Position numbers and translations under genes: made by a program. A DNA stretch of 64,000 nt, taken from the NCBI GenBank assembly GCA_903929355.1, contig CAIYUN010000081.1, positions 62,001-126,000 on the forward strand. Reading direction: 5' to 3'. Each line of letters starts with the position of its first letter. Within the stretch, counting starts at the first letter, position 1. This DNA comes from an uncultured Opitutaceae bacterium. GTDB lineage: Bacteria; Verrucomicrobiota; Verrucomicrobiia; Opitutales; Opitutaceae. Positions 15,370 to 23,145 of this stretch are shown piece after piece. Below the pieces are notes generated by a model that had not been told where the DNA came from, did no database searches, and saw only the letters and a list, made by a program, of their open reading frames with translations.

Positions 15370-15795
15370 TCAATTCAGCCCAGGCGGCGTTGGGGGTGGC
15401 GGTTCCACCGTCGAGCCAGGGAACTTCTCCTCGGCGTGCGGCTTCACAAATCGTGCATAGAGCCAGTCAAGCCGCCCGACATCTCGCCAATACTCGATCA
15501 ACAGCTCACTTAAAAACTCTTGCAGCGGTTCCTCCGGCTCAATGGGGGCTGTCAGCATGTGCCCAGTGCAATACCATTGCGCGCACAACAGGCGCAGACA
15601 GAGCTCTAGCCGTACGGTGTCTGCAACGGGCGGCCAGACGAGAGTTGCGGCAAAGGCTCGGCACGCGGCGTCAGCCTGCTGGCTCCCGTCCTGATCCAAT
15701 GCAGCAAGCAATGCTGGCAGAGGGAGCGCCATCGGCGGTCCACCCAGCGCCGCGATCTCACGTTCAAAAAAAGGCAGGAGGTCTCCATGCGTCAT
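15370..15795 (-). CDS. Antisense-oriented ORF inside the early operon, function unknown
   Basis: The 141-residue protein (MTHGDLLPFFEREIAAL) has a balanced composition with Trp, Tyr and acidic residues (LCAQWYCTGHMLTAPIEPEEPLQEFLSELLIEYWRDVGRLDW). The competing plus-strand frame (15354-15926) is low-complexity and Arg/Ala/Pro-rich, as an antisense shadow would be. The gene therefore probably reads against the early operon. It could be a later insertion or a lysogen-expressed gene. No family was recognised. Confidence 0.5.
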   Translation of the reverse strand: MTHGDLLPFFEREIAALGGPPMALPLPALLAALDQDGSQQADAACRAFAATLVWPPVADTVRLELCLRLLCAQWYCTGHMLTAPIEPEEPLQEFLSELLIEYWRDVGRLDWLYARFVKPHAEEKFPGSTVEPPPPTPPGLN

Positions 15796-15922
15796 GCGCG
15801 CAGCCGAGCACGCCGGCCAAGGCCGCGCAAACCGAAAGGGCCGACCCTTTTTTTACCACGGTCAATCAGGGTTTGCCTGATCAGGCCATCGGCGAGACCG
15901 GAAAAAACGGAGGGGACAAAGC

Positions 15923-16255
15923 ATGAACGCCGAGCAGCTCACCTTTTTCGCGTCGCTGGATTTCCCCGGCCGCACGACGCTGATGCTCGGCGAGATCGCC
16001 GAGAAGCTGGGCTGCACCGTCCAGCACCTGCTCAACCAGGTTGAGGAGGGCGCGCTGGTCGCCCTCGACCTCAAGGGCGCGAAGGCGAACCGCCGGAACA
16101 TCAAGGTGCCGGTCGAGTGCTATCGGGATTTCATCATCCGCAAGCTCACCGGCCCGGTGTCCGTCAAGGCCGCCTTCTTGGAGACCCTGCCGCGCGCGAC
16201 CCTGGTGGAGTTGGTCCACGAATGCCAGCGCCTCCTGAAAGGAGCCCGGCCATGA
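15923..16255 (+). CDS. Early phage protein with HTH-like N-terminus
   Basis: The 110-residue protein has MLGEIAEKLGCTVQHLLNQVEEG at residues 21-43, a helix-turn-helix/MerR-like recognition pattern. After it comes a strand region (RRNIKVPVECYRDFIIRKL) and a C-terminal helix. It resembles small phage DNA-binding regulators that bind by an excisionase-like fold. It is coupled to the next small ORF by an ATGA overlap. Confidence 0.6.
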   Translation: MNAEQLTFFASLDFPGRTTLMLGEIAEKLGCTVQHLLNQVEEGALVALDLKGAKANRRNIKVPVECYRDFIIRKLTGPVSVKAAFLETLPRATLVELVHECQRLLKGARP

Positions 16256-16359
16256 GCACGCGCCCGAACTCTTTCCCGCCGGCCACGCCGGCAACGAAGT
16301 CACCACACGCCGCATCGCGGCCAAGCCGGAGTCACCGGCCGGCGGGAAACCCTCTCTAA
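16252..16359 (+). CDS. 35-residue small ORF in the early operon
   Basis: ATG 16252 overlaps the preceding stop (ATGA) and has AAAGGAG 7-13 nt upstream, one of the clearest Shine-Dalgarno sequences in the operon. The product is basic and Pro/Ser/Arg-rich with no hydrophobic core. It may be a genuine small protein or a coupling leader for the next gene, which starts 5 nt after its stop. Confidence 0.35.
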   Translation: MSTRPNSFPPATPATKSPHAASRPSRSHRPAGNPL

Positions 16360-16364
16360 AATCC

Positions 16365-17060
16365 ATGTCCAAAACCACTCACGCCCTCACCGTCCTCGCC
16401 GCACCCGAACTGGCCGTCGAGAAACCCAACCTCAAAAAACTCCAGGCCGCCGCCGTCGAGCAGTGCGCCGCCGTCGGCCAGATGGAGAGCAAGGCCGCGA
16501 TGGGCGCGGTCCTCGCCGGCATCACCCTTCACCGGGTAAAAGCCTCCATGCCCCACGGCAAATTCGGCCCGTGGGTCGAGTCAAATTCGCACTCCGGTGC
16601 GAATTTGAAACAGCGCCAGTGCAACTACTACATGCGCCTCGCCCAGGTTTTTCTGGAGAAGGCCCGCGTCCAGACGCCCGACCTCCTCGCGCTGCCCGGC
16701 GACCAGAATGCCCTGGCGGAGGGCGGCACCGCCGCCACCAAGCGGTTCATCGCCAAGCTCGGCACCTTTGTCGGCGACCTTTCCCTCACCGAGCTGCTCA
16801 TCAAGCACGGCATCAAAGGCGTGGGCCTCAAGACCGCGCTGGAGGCCGCCGAGGCCGATACCCCGCCCGCCGCCACGGCCGAGGACTATTTCACCGACGT
16901 CGCGGCCCGCCTCTACGGCTTCCGCGAGGTCGCCACCAACCGCGAGGCCCTCATGCGCCTCACCCCGCAGCAGCTCGACACCGTCCGCGAGGCCATCACC
17001 GACGCCCACGCCCAGTTCACCCGCTTCTACGACGAGGCACGCGGCACCAAGACCTCCTGA
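16365..17060 (+). CDS. DUF3102-like early phage protein
   Basis: The 231-residue protein has the pattern of DUF3102-type proteins: AGITLHRVKASMPHGKFGPWVES, then QRQCNYYMRLAQVF, where related proteins read F-G-x-W/F...QRxxxxYMRLA. Between these two blocks sits an extra segment (SNSHSGANLK) encoded by a perfect DNA hairpin. The second half is helical. A regulatory or ParB-like role is assumed from family context only. The stop codon lies in the first unit of a heptamer array. Confidence 0.6.
   Translation: MSKTTHALTVLAAPELAVEKPNLKKLQAAAVEQCAAVGQMESKAAMGAVLAGITLHRVKASMPHGKFGPWVESNSHSGANLKQRQCNYYMRLAQVFLEKARVQTPDLLALPGDQNALAEGGTAATKRFIAKLGTFVGDLSLTELLIKHGIKGVGLKTALEAAEADTPPAATAEDYFTDVAARLYGFREVATNREALMRLTPQQLDTVREAITDAHAQFTRFYDEARGTKTS
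16581..16608. repeat. Perfect 12-bp inverted repeat inside a coding region
   Basis: TCAAATTCGCAC and GTGCGAATTTGA flank a TCCG loop. It is AT-richer than its surroundings and interrupts a conserved-looking block of the DUF3102-like protein, encoding the extra residues NSHSGANLK in frame. It resembles a small inserted palindromic element. Confidence 0.75.
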
Positions 17061-17086
17061 CTCCTGGCTCCTGACTCCTGACTCCT
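17054..17086 (+). repeat. Heptamer array, CTCCTGA type
   Basis: The units are CTCCTGA, CTCCTGG, CTCCTGA, CTCCTGA and CTCCTT. The first contains the TGA stop of the DUF3102-like gene, and the array ends 8 nt before the transposase ATG, so it forms nearly the whole intergenic gap. Confidence 0.8.
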
Positions 17087-17094
17087 TCCAAAAA

Positions 17095-19284
17095 ATGAAC
17101 TCCGCCGACTCATCCGCCCTCACCACGACTGCGCCCGCCGTCCCGGCGGCGGTGGCGGCCGTGGTCCCGCTCGCCCACCACGAGGAGTTCCACAACCGCA
17201 CCACCGACGCCCAGCGCCAGCGGATCGCGCTCCTCCTCCAGATGTTCGACCTCATCCGGTCCAGCGATGCAGGCGTGGTGGCCTGCTGTCATCGGCTGGC
17301 AATGGAGCATCCCGGCCAGGGCTTCTCGGCCGGCAACATCAAGACGCTCTACTACGCCTACAAGAAAACCAAGGACTGGCGGGTCCTGGTCCCGCAATGG
17401 CGCGGACCGAGCGCGATGCCGGCCGAGTTTGTGGAAGAGTTCCGCCGCCGGACCGAGGCCAACAAGCGCAGCAACCCGGCCCGCGCGGTCATGCAGCAGA
17501 TCAAGGCCGACTGGGCCGCCGGCCAGTCCATCCCCGGCTATGGCACATGGCGCGAGTTTTTTGCCACGCAGTTTCCCGAGCGCGACATGCCGGAACGCTA
17601 CCCGCTCGGCTTCTTCCCCGGCGGCTGGTCGCAGTCCAACCTCTACACCAAGCAGAGCAGCAAGGCCGAGCGCGCGCTCGCCCGGCGCGGCTGGGCCGCC
17701 GCCAAGCCCTACCTGCCGCACGTCATCCGCGACACGTCCGGGCTGCGCTTCATGGAAGCGCTCGTGATCGACGACTTCGAGACCGACATCATCGTCCAGG
17801 CCCGCAACCCGCGCACCAGCCGCTACGAGCTCTGCACCTGCACCGGCCTGCTCGCGCTCGACATCGCCACCCGCCGCCGGGTCGGCTTCGGCCTCAAACC
17901 CCGCTTCAAAGACGAGGAGGGCAGCCGGCAGGCCATCACCCGCGCCGACGTGCAAGGCCTGCTGCATTCCATCTTCACCGAGTTCGGCCTGCCCCGCGAC
18001 TACGGCGTGACGATCCTCGCCGAGAACGCCGCCGCCGCGATCTCCAACGACGTGGCCGACATGCTCCAGGCGCTCCTGGGCATTCAGGTCGCCCGCACCG
18101 GCATGCTGGCCGACAAGGTGCTCGCCAACGGCTTCTGTCCGAAGGGTGGCAAGCCCTGGGAGAAGGGCTGGGTCGAGAGCACGTTTAACATCAAGCACAA
18201 CCACGCGGGCGCGTTCCCCGGTCAGAAGGGTGCGAGCTACGCCCTCAAGCCCGACGACCTGGAGGCGCGGCTCCTCTACGCCGAAAACCTCCTCGCCACC
18301 GAGGGCCTCGACGCCGCCACGCTGGACCAGCTCAAGACCGGCTTCTGGAAGTTTGACGACGCCCTCACCGCCTACCACCGCATCTTCGATTTCCTGGAGC
18401 GCCGCACCGCCCACAAGATGCAGGGCTTTCTTGAGGTGTGCGACTACGCCCGGCCCGATGGCAGCGGCCTGCTCACCGCCGACCAGGCGCAGCGCCTCAC
18501 CCGCGACGAGGTGCTCGCCCTGCAGCCGGTGCCGCGCAAGGAAAGCCCGCTGGAGCGGCACGCGCGGATCACGCAGGGCGTCGCCTTCGTCAAGCCCGCC
18601 GAGCACGCCCTCGCGCTCCTCCTCCTCACGCCCAAGCGGTGCAAGCTGGAGAACCACCGTATCACGTTCACCCACCTGGGCGACGGTTTCACCTTTGCCG
18701 ACGCCGACTCGCCGGTTCTCCGGCTGCCCGAGGGCACGGAGCTGCTCGGCTACTTCGATCCCGCCGCGCCCAACCGCCTCCACGTCACGTTGCCGGATGG
18801 CCGCTACGTCGGCCCGGTGCGCCGCCGGGGTGCGGTCGACATCCGCGACGCCGCCGCCATCGCAGCCGAGCGCGGCGAGGTCTCGCGCATCGTCACCGAG
18901 CTGGTGGTCAACAATGTCCGCGCCCGCGCCGCCAACGAAGACCAAGCCCTCGCGCTGATGAAAGCCGACAACGAGGCCAAGCTCGCCGCCCTCGGCCTCG
19001 CCGCGCCCGATCCCGACACCGGCAAGCGCCGCCACAGCCTCACCGCGCAGCTCGCCCACGCTACCCCCGGCGCGCAGCCCCGGCACGCCGCCGCCTGCGA
19101 CGGTCTGGCCACCGGCATCGCCCAGGCCACCCGCCAGGACGACGCCCGCAAGGCCGATGCAGCCGCCCTGCAACGCCGCGCCCGCCGCCTCACCGAGGCC
19201 GACGTAGCCGACTTCATGGGCGCTCCGGCCGCCGCCGATCCGGCCGCCCCCGCCAACGCCGACACCCTCGGCAGCTACCTCTGA
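17095..19284 (+). CDS. Mu-type DDE transposase (MuA-like)
   Basis: The start at ATG 17095 (MNSADSSALT) gives 729 residues. The N-terminal third holds helical DNA-binding subdomains. The catalytic core has Asp226 in EALVIDDFET, then TILAENAAAAI, and Glu361 in PWEKGWVESTF. The 84- and 51-residue spacings suit D-D-E, but the middle position is Glu310 (AEN) where Asp is usual. C-terminal parts include a beta barrel (residues 500-590) and a helical tail likely to contact the MuB-like ATPase. It is followed by the MuB-like gene, as in Mu. The longer in-frame ORF upstream is not used because it overlaps the previous gene. Confidence 0.88.
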   Translation: MNSADSSALTTTAPAVPAAVAAVVPLAHHEEFHNRTTDAQRQRIALLLQMFDLIRSSDAGVVACCHRLAMEHPGQGFSAGNIKTLYYAYKKTKDWRVLVPQWRGPSAMPAEFVEEFRRRTEANKRSNPARAVMQQIKADWAAGQSIPGYGTWREFFATQFPERDMPERYPLGFFPGGWSQSNLYTKQSSKAERALARRGWAAAKPYLPHVIRDTSGLRFMEALVIDDFETDIIVQARNPRTSRYELCTCTGLLALDIATRRRVGFGLKPRFKDEEGSRQAITRADVQGLLHSIFTEFGLPRDYGVTILAENAAAAISNDVADMLQALLGIQVARTGMLADKVLANGFCPKGGKPWEKGWVESTFNIKHNHAGAFPGQKGASYALKPDDLEARLLYAENLLATEGLDAATLDQLKTGFWKFDDALTAYHRIFDFLERRTAHKMQGFLEVCDYARPDGSGLLTADQAQRLTRDEVLALQPVPRKESPLERHARITQGVAFVKPAEHALALLLLTPKRCKLENHRITFTHLGDGFTFADADSPVLRLPEGTELLGYFDPAAPNRLHVTLPDGRYVGPVRRRGAVDIRDAAAIAAERGEVSRIVTELVVNNVRARAANEDQALALMKADNEAKLAALGLAAPDPDTGKRRHSLTAQLAHATPGAQPRHAAACDGLATGIAQATRQDDARKADAAALQRRARRLTEADVADFMGAPAAADPAAPANADTLGSYL

Positions 19285-19287
19285 CCC

Positions 19288-19319
19288 GAACCAAGCACCA
19301 AGAACTAAGAACCAAGAAC
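19288..19319 (+). repeat. Heptamer array, GAACCAA type
   Basis: The units GAACCAA, GCACCAA, GAACTAA, GAACCAA and GAAC lie between the transposase stop and the MuB-like start, in sense orientation. The rest of the gap is C/A-rich. Confidence 0.8.
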
Positions 19320-19336
19320 AACACCCCCACCGCCCA

Positions 19337-20419
19337 ATGAACCCGCCCGACCAAACCGTCATCCCGCACCCCAACTCCGCCGACGCCCTCAACGAGCGCC
19401 AGCTCAACCGCATCCCCGGCCACAAGGTCTTCGCCGCCACCGAGGCCCTGCCCGAGGACCAGCGCCTCGCCATCCGCCGCCTCCACGCCCACTACTACGA
19501 CAACCAGCTCTCGCTGGAAGGCGTCGGCAAGGAAGTCGGCTACGACGGCGGCACCCTCTCCAAGGTCTTCCACGGCCGCTACGAGGGCGACCTCGCCGCC
19601 GTGGTCAAGGCCATCACCCGATTCCTCCGGCTCACCGAGGAGCGCGCGACGGTGAAGGCCGCGCCCTACATCGAGACCGGCCTGTATCGCGACCTGGAGC
19701 AATGCTGCCAGGCGGCGCTGACCTACCAGAAGATCGTGATGATCTTCGGCGAAAGCCAGGTGGGGAAGACCGCCGCACTGCGCCACTACGCGGCCAAGCA
19801 CAACCACGGCGAGACGACGATGGTCGAGATGCCCGCCGGCGGCAGTCTCTCCCACTTCCAGGCCGCTCTGGCGGAGGCGCTGCGCATGAGCCCGCAATCG
19901 CGCGGCGAGATCATGTCGCGCAACATCATGGGCTGCCTCGGGCCGAACAACCTCCTGATCGTGGATGAGGTGCTCCGCGCGCTCCAGTCCCGCAGCTACG
20001 GCGGCAGCTCACTGAAGACCCTCGACTTCATCCGCGCCCTGCACGACCAGACCGGCTGCGGGATCGTGCTCTGCGGGACCAATATCTTCCGGGACACCAT
20101 GCGCGACCCGAAGCTGGTGAAGTTCCTGAACCAGTTCAACCGCCGCTGCCTGCTGCGCCGCCAATTGCCCGACGTTCCCGACGCCTCCGACCTCGCCGCC
20201 TTCGCCAAGCACTACCGGCTGGCCACGGCCGAAGGCGAGGCGCTGGCGCTCCAGAACAAGGTCGTCATCACCCACGGCCTCGGCGTGTGGCTCACCACGC
20301 TCCGCGCCGCTGCGAAGAAGGCCGCCAAGGAAGGCCGCCCCATGACCTGGGGCCACGTCATCCAGGCCAACGCCTTCTTCGCCCGCATGGAGATGGTCAA
20401 CGAAGGGAGGGCGGCATGA
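19337..20419 (+). CDS. MuB-like AAA ATPase, transposition target protein
   Basis: The 360-residue protein has an N-terminal helix-turn-helix (about 45-105, SLEGVGKEVGYDGGTLSKVF). It is followed by an ATPase with Walker A GESQVGKT (138-145), Walker B NLLIVDE (205-211) and a sensor-like IVLCGTNIF. The C-terminal helical lid ends in an Ala/Lys-rich region. MuB binds target DNA and stimulates MuA. The order after the transposase is canonical. The next gene overlaps by ATGA. Confidence 0.88.
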   Translation: MNPPDQTVIPHPNSADALNERQLNRIPGHKVFAATEALPEDQRLAIRRLHAHYYDNQLSLEGVGKEVGYDGGTLSKVFHGRYEGDLAAVVKAITRFLRLTEERATVKAAPYIETGLYRDLEQCCQAALTYQKIVMIFGESQVGKTAALRHYAAKHNHGETTMVEMPAGGSLSHFQAALAEALRMSPQSRGEIMSRNIMGCLGPNNLLIVDEVLRALQSRSYGGSSLKTLDFIRALHDQTGCGIVLCGTNIFRDTMRDPKLVKFLNQFNRRCLLRRQLPDVPDASDLAAFAKHYRLATAEGEALALQNKVVITHGLGVWLTTLRAAAKKAAKEGRPMTWGHVIQANAFFARMEMVNEGRAA

Positions 20420-20946
20420 AAACGCCCCTCACTCCCGAACAGATCGCGTGCCTCCGCGAGATCGGCACCGGGGCCGACATTTACAGCCCGGCGCTGGCCC
20501 GCATGGTCCGGGCGCTGTCGAAGGTCAAGCCGCCCTTGGTCGCCATCACCAAGCGGGCCGGCGTCTACACGACCATTGAAACGCTCCCCTATTTTGGGGC
20601 GCGTCTGACTTCCGCCGGGGTCATTGCGGCAGGGCTGCCCGTCTCGGTCATGGTCCGCGTTCGCTTCGTTGGCGGTGGCTACATCGCGCGGGCCGGTCGC
20701 GGTCGCTATGCCAAGATCGCCAGCTCCACCAACTGCGCCGGGGTCGCCGCGACCCACGCGGCCGTAAAGTTCTTCGCCCACAGCCTCGCTGCCATCATCG
20801 CCACCGAGGGCACCTGGGCGCACGGCACGGTCTTCCGTGCGGGCATCAACGTCGTCGGCACCCCGGCCTGGGACAAGGCCAACGTCGAAGCCCTGGCGAA
20901 AGGCGGCCTGCCCGCCGGAGCCTTGGCGAAGGAGGGTACCTCGTGA
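20416..20946 (+). CDS. Early phage protein, function unknown
   Basis: The 176-residue protein has an N-terminal helical segment (TPEQIACLREIGTG), central basic and aromatic parts and a C-terminal Ala-rich helix (CAGVAATHAAVKFFAHSLAAIIA). It is coupled to the MuB-like gene upstream and to the next gene through a GTGA overlap. No family was recognised. Confidence 0.55.
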   Translation: MKTPLTPEQIACLREIGTGADIYSPALARMVRALSKVKPPLVAITKRAGVYTTIETLPYFGARLTSAGVIAAGLPVSVMVRVRFVGGGYIARAGRGRYAKIASSTNCAGVAATHAAVKFFAHSLAAIIATEGTWAHGTVFRAGINVVGTPAWDKANVEALAKGGLPAGALAKEGTS

Positions 20947-21440
20947 AAGCCCCCCACGCCGTCCTCGTCCCGCTGACCAGCGGCAACGAGCTGATGATTG
21001 CCCACCGGCACACCGGCGGCTTGTTGCTCGCGCAACGCGCCCCGTTGCCCGGCGGTGGCGTCTCCATCCTCGCCCTCGGCGTGGTCGCCGCCGAGCACGT
21101 CGCGGAGTTCCGCGCCGCGCTCGGCGAGCCGGAGGAAATGGCCGTCGCAGAGACAACCATCATTGAGCGGCACGAAGACATGTCGCCCGAGGGCAAGCTC
21201 GGAATCTTTATCCAGAACGACGGCGACATCGTCGTGATCTGCAACGGCCGCGATATGTGGGGCGAGCCGACTCACGCCCAGGTTGAGTTTTGCACAATTG
21301 GCTCTGGCGGCGGCCGGTCGCCGAAAACTCGCCGCGCCTTGTGCGAACTGGCCCGCGCGATCATCGCCGACAACGCCGAGTGGCCCATCAGAGAACCAAG
21401 CTCCCCGCACCAAGAACCAAGCACGGTTTCACGCCCATGA
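20943..21440 (+). CDS. Early phage protein with repeat-encoded tail, function unknown
   Basis: It starts at GTG 20943 within a GTGA overlap and has 165 residues. Residues 1-130 form an alpha/beta-like domain (HAVLVPLTSGNELMIAHR; EMAVAETTIIERHED; GIFIQNDGDIVVICNGRDM). The C-terminal tail (EPSSPHQEPST) is encoded by a heptamer array and so may not be ancestral. The next gene overlaps by ATGA. Confidence 0.55.
   Translation: MKAPHAVLVPLTSGNELMIAHRHTGGLLLAQRAPLPGGGVSILALGVVAAEHVAEFRAALGEPEEMAVAETTIIERHEDMSPEGKLGIFIQNDGDIVVICNGRDMWGEPTHAQVEFCTIGSGGGRSPKTRRALCELARAIIADNAEWPIREPSSPHQEPSTVSRP
21393..21427 (+). repeat. Heptamer array covering a gene's 3' end
   Basis: The units GAACCAA, GCTCCCC, GCACCAA, GAACCAA and GCACGGT are in sense orientation and end 9 nt before the ATG at 21437. 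They encode the tail of the upstream protein in frame. Confidence 0.75.
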
Positions 21441-21658
21441 ACACGCTCCTCCACATCGCCGGCCGCTGGGCCGGTTGGCTGTCCGATACCTTCCGCGTCT
21501 TCATCGCGCTCCCGCTGGCGATGCTCCTGGTCGTCCTCGTCACCCTCGTTGCCGTGGCCTTCATCTACCTCTGGCGCGGTCGCTGGATCGTGTTGGCCGC
21601 CGGCCTCCTGGCCCTCGGCGTGTACACCCTCGACGGCTTCATGCTACTCGGCACCTGA
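21437..21658 (+). CDS. Small two-pass membrane protein
   Basis: The 73-residue protein has hydrophobic helices at about 22-46 (VFIALPLAMLLVVLVTLVAVAF) and 50-70 (IVLAAGLLALGVYTLDGF), separated by a basic WRGRW turn. It is coupled to the previous gene. A membrane role in superinfection exclusion or holin control is conceivable but unsupported. Confidence 0.6.
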   Translation: MNTLLHIAGRWAGWLSDTFRVFIALPLAMLLVVLVTLVAVAFIYLWRGRWIVLAAGLLALGVYTLDGFMLLGT

Positions 21659-21660
21659 CC

Positions 21661-21825
21661 ATGAAAACGCTCTCCCTCACCATCCTCATCACCGAGCCCG
21701 AGGCCGATCTTCTCGACTCGGCCGTCGCCACCGGCCTTTGGGGCACGTCCCAGGCCGAAGCCGCCGAGCGCCTGATCGCAGAAGGGCTGCGCCGACTCGA
21801 CGCCGTTCAGTCTGCCCAACTGTAA
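21661..21825 (+). CDS. Ribbon-helix-helix-like small protein
   Basis: The 54-residue protein begins with a strand (KTLSLTILITEPEADLLD) followed by two helices (VATGLWGTSQAEAAERLIAEGLRRL), the layout of small RHH or antitoxin-like proteins. It starts 2 nt after the preceding stop. No toxin partner was seen nearby. Confidence 0.55.
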   Translation: MKTLSLTILITEPEADLLDSAVATGLWGTSQAEAAERLIAEGLRRLDAVQSAQL

Positions 21826-21834
21826 CCGCGGCCC

Positions 21835-22071
21835 ATGAGCGCCCACCCTCACCTCGACGCGGCGTTGCAGCGCACGGACGGCGCGACCCTGGCCGTGACG
21901 TCCTTCGAGCGTGGGACCTTTGTCGCGACGCTCCACTTCCCGGCCCATCCCGCGAACGACCTCTACCTCAAAGGACCGAGCATCGAAAGCGTGCTCGACG
22001 AAATGGAGTTCACGCTCGCCAACCCCAACTTCCGGCGCACTCCGCCGGCACGTCCCGCCACAGGCACCTAG
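21835..22071 (+). CDS. Small early protein, function unknown
   Basis: The 78-residue protein has alternating strand residues (TFVATLHFPAHPANDLYLKG) and one helix (IESVLDEMEF). No family was recognised. The 107-nt gap to the Gam-like gene is C/A-rich before the next start. Confidence 0.5.
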   Translation: MSAHPHLDAALQRTDGATLAVTSFERGTFVATLHFPAHPANDLYLKGPSIESVLDEMEFTLANPNFRRTPPARPATGT

Positions 22072-22178
22072 GACGCCCGGCCGGGCGACACCGGCCTTTC
22101 GTGCTCGGTAAGCAGAGCGACAGCCGGGAGAGACCGGCACCAATTCTCAGAAACCTAAACCCAAATCCCACACCCGAC

Positions 22179-22700
22179 ATGTCCCGCATCCGCCTCACCA
22201 AACCCGTCATCTCCACCCGCGCCGACGCCGAAAAAGCCCTCGGGGAAATCGCCGCCCACACTGCGACCCTCAACGGCCTCAAGGCCCAGCTCGACGCCCA
22301 GCTCACCGCCGCGCGCCAGACGTTCGAGGGCCAAATCGACGTCCTCGGCAAATCCATCGAAGAAAAAAGCGGCCTCCTCCAGCAATGGGCCGAGGCCAAC
22401 CCGGAAGAGTTCGGCAAGGCCAAGTCCATCGAACTGCTCCACGGCCGCCTCGGCTTCCGCACCGGAATGCCCAAGCTCAAGACCCTCGCCGGCTGGACGT
22501 GGGACAAAGTCGTCGGCGCGCTCGACAGCGCATGGGTTCGCGTGAAGAGCGAAGCCGACAAGGAGGGAATGATCGCCGCCCACATACGCGGCGACCTGGA
22601 CGACGCCGACCTCCGCGCGGCCGGCGTCCGCGTGGTCCAGGATGAGTCCTTCTTCGTTGAGCCCAAGATGGAGGAACCCGCCGGGAGGATCGTCGCATGA
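22179..22700 (+). CDS. Gam-like DNA end-protection protein (host nuclease inhibitor)
   Basis: The 173-residue protein has two long N-terminal helices (residues 12-75) rich in Ala/Glu/Gln, then the Mu Gam-like core [23 protein letters not shown]. In Mu this family binds DNA ends and blocks RecBCD. Position in the early operon after the MuB-like gene agrees. It is coupled to the DnaA-like gene by an ATGA overlap. Confidence 0.8.
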   Translation: MSRIRLTKPVISTRADAEKALGEIAAHTATLNGLKAQLDAQLTAARQTFEGQIDVLGKSIEEKSGLLQQWAEANPEEFGKAKSIELLHGRLGFRTGMPKLKTLAGWTWDKVVGALDSAWVRVKSEADKEGMIAAHIRGDLDDADLRAAGVRVVQDESFFVEPKMEEPAGRIVA

Positions 22701-23143
22701 ACGCCGTCATCAAACAAACCGGCGACCGCCTCCAGCGCGCCCAGGAATCATACCGCGTCGCCCGCGCCGAGCTGTGGGCCGCCCTGGCGGCCGACTCCTC
22801 CGCGCTGATCCCCGCCGACCTGCCGCCCGAAATCGCCGCCATCATCCACATCGTCGCGGCCGATGCCGGCCTCACTGAAGCGTCCCTCCTCGGCCAAGCC
22901 CGGCCCAACCATATCGCGCAACCGCGCCAGGTCGCGATGATGCTCACCCGCGCGCTCACTAAACATTCTCTGGAGACCATCGGCGTGGCCTTCGGCGGTC
23001 GCGACCACGGCACCGTGATCCACGCCCTCAAGGCCGTGCAATCCCGCCGCGAGCAAGAGCCGCGGTTCCCCGCGCGGCTGGAGTCGCTCCGCCGAAGCTG
23101 CCTCAAGGCCATCGCCAACCTCAAAGCGCCAGCCGCCGCCTGA
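22697..23143 (+). CDS. DnaA domain IV-like protein without ATPase domain
   Basis: The 148-residue protein contains [24 protein letters not shown], then [18 protein letters not shown]. This closely follows the DnaA signature (RPRQMAMAL..ELT..SL..IG..FGGRDHTTV.HA) that contacts DnaA boxes. The AAA+ domain and domains I-II are absent; only a short helical N-terminus precedes it. It may direct replication factors to phage or host DnaA-box sequences. It lies between Gam and the polymerase-like gene. Confidence 0.82.
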   Translation: MNAVIKQTGDRLQRAQESYRVARAELWAALAADSSALIPADLPPEIAAIIHIVAADAGLTEASLLGQARPNHIAQPRQVAMMLTRALTKHSLETIGVAFGGRDHGTVIHALKAVQSRREQEPRFPARLESLRRSCLKAIANLKAPAAA

Positions 23144-23145
23144 CC

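Noticed and set aside
15354-15926. Plus-strand 190-codon ORF starting at an ATGA overlap
   Set aside because: After the first residues it is Arg/Ala/Pro-rich and mirrors the more protein-like minus-strand ORF 15370-15795.
16708-17094. N-terminal extension of the transposase ORF
   Set aside because: It would overlap most of the DUF3102-like gene and is Pro/Ser/Arg-rich shadow sequence; ATG 17095 fits the family.
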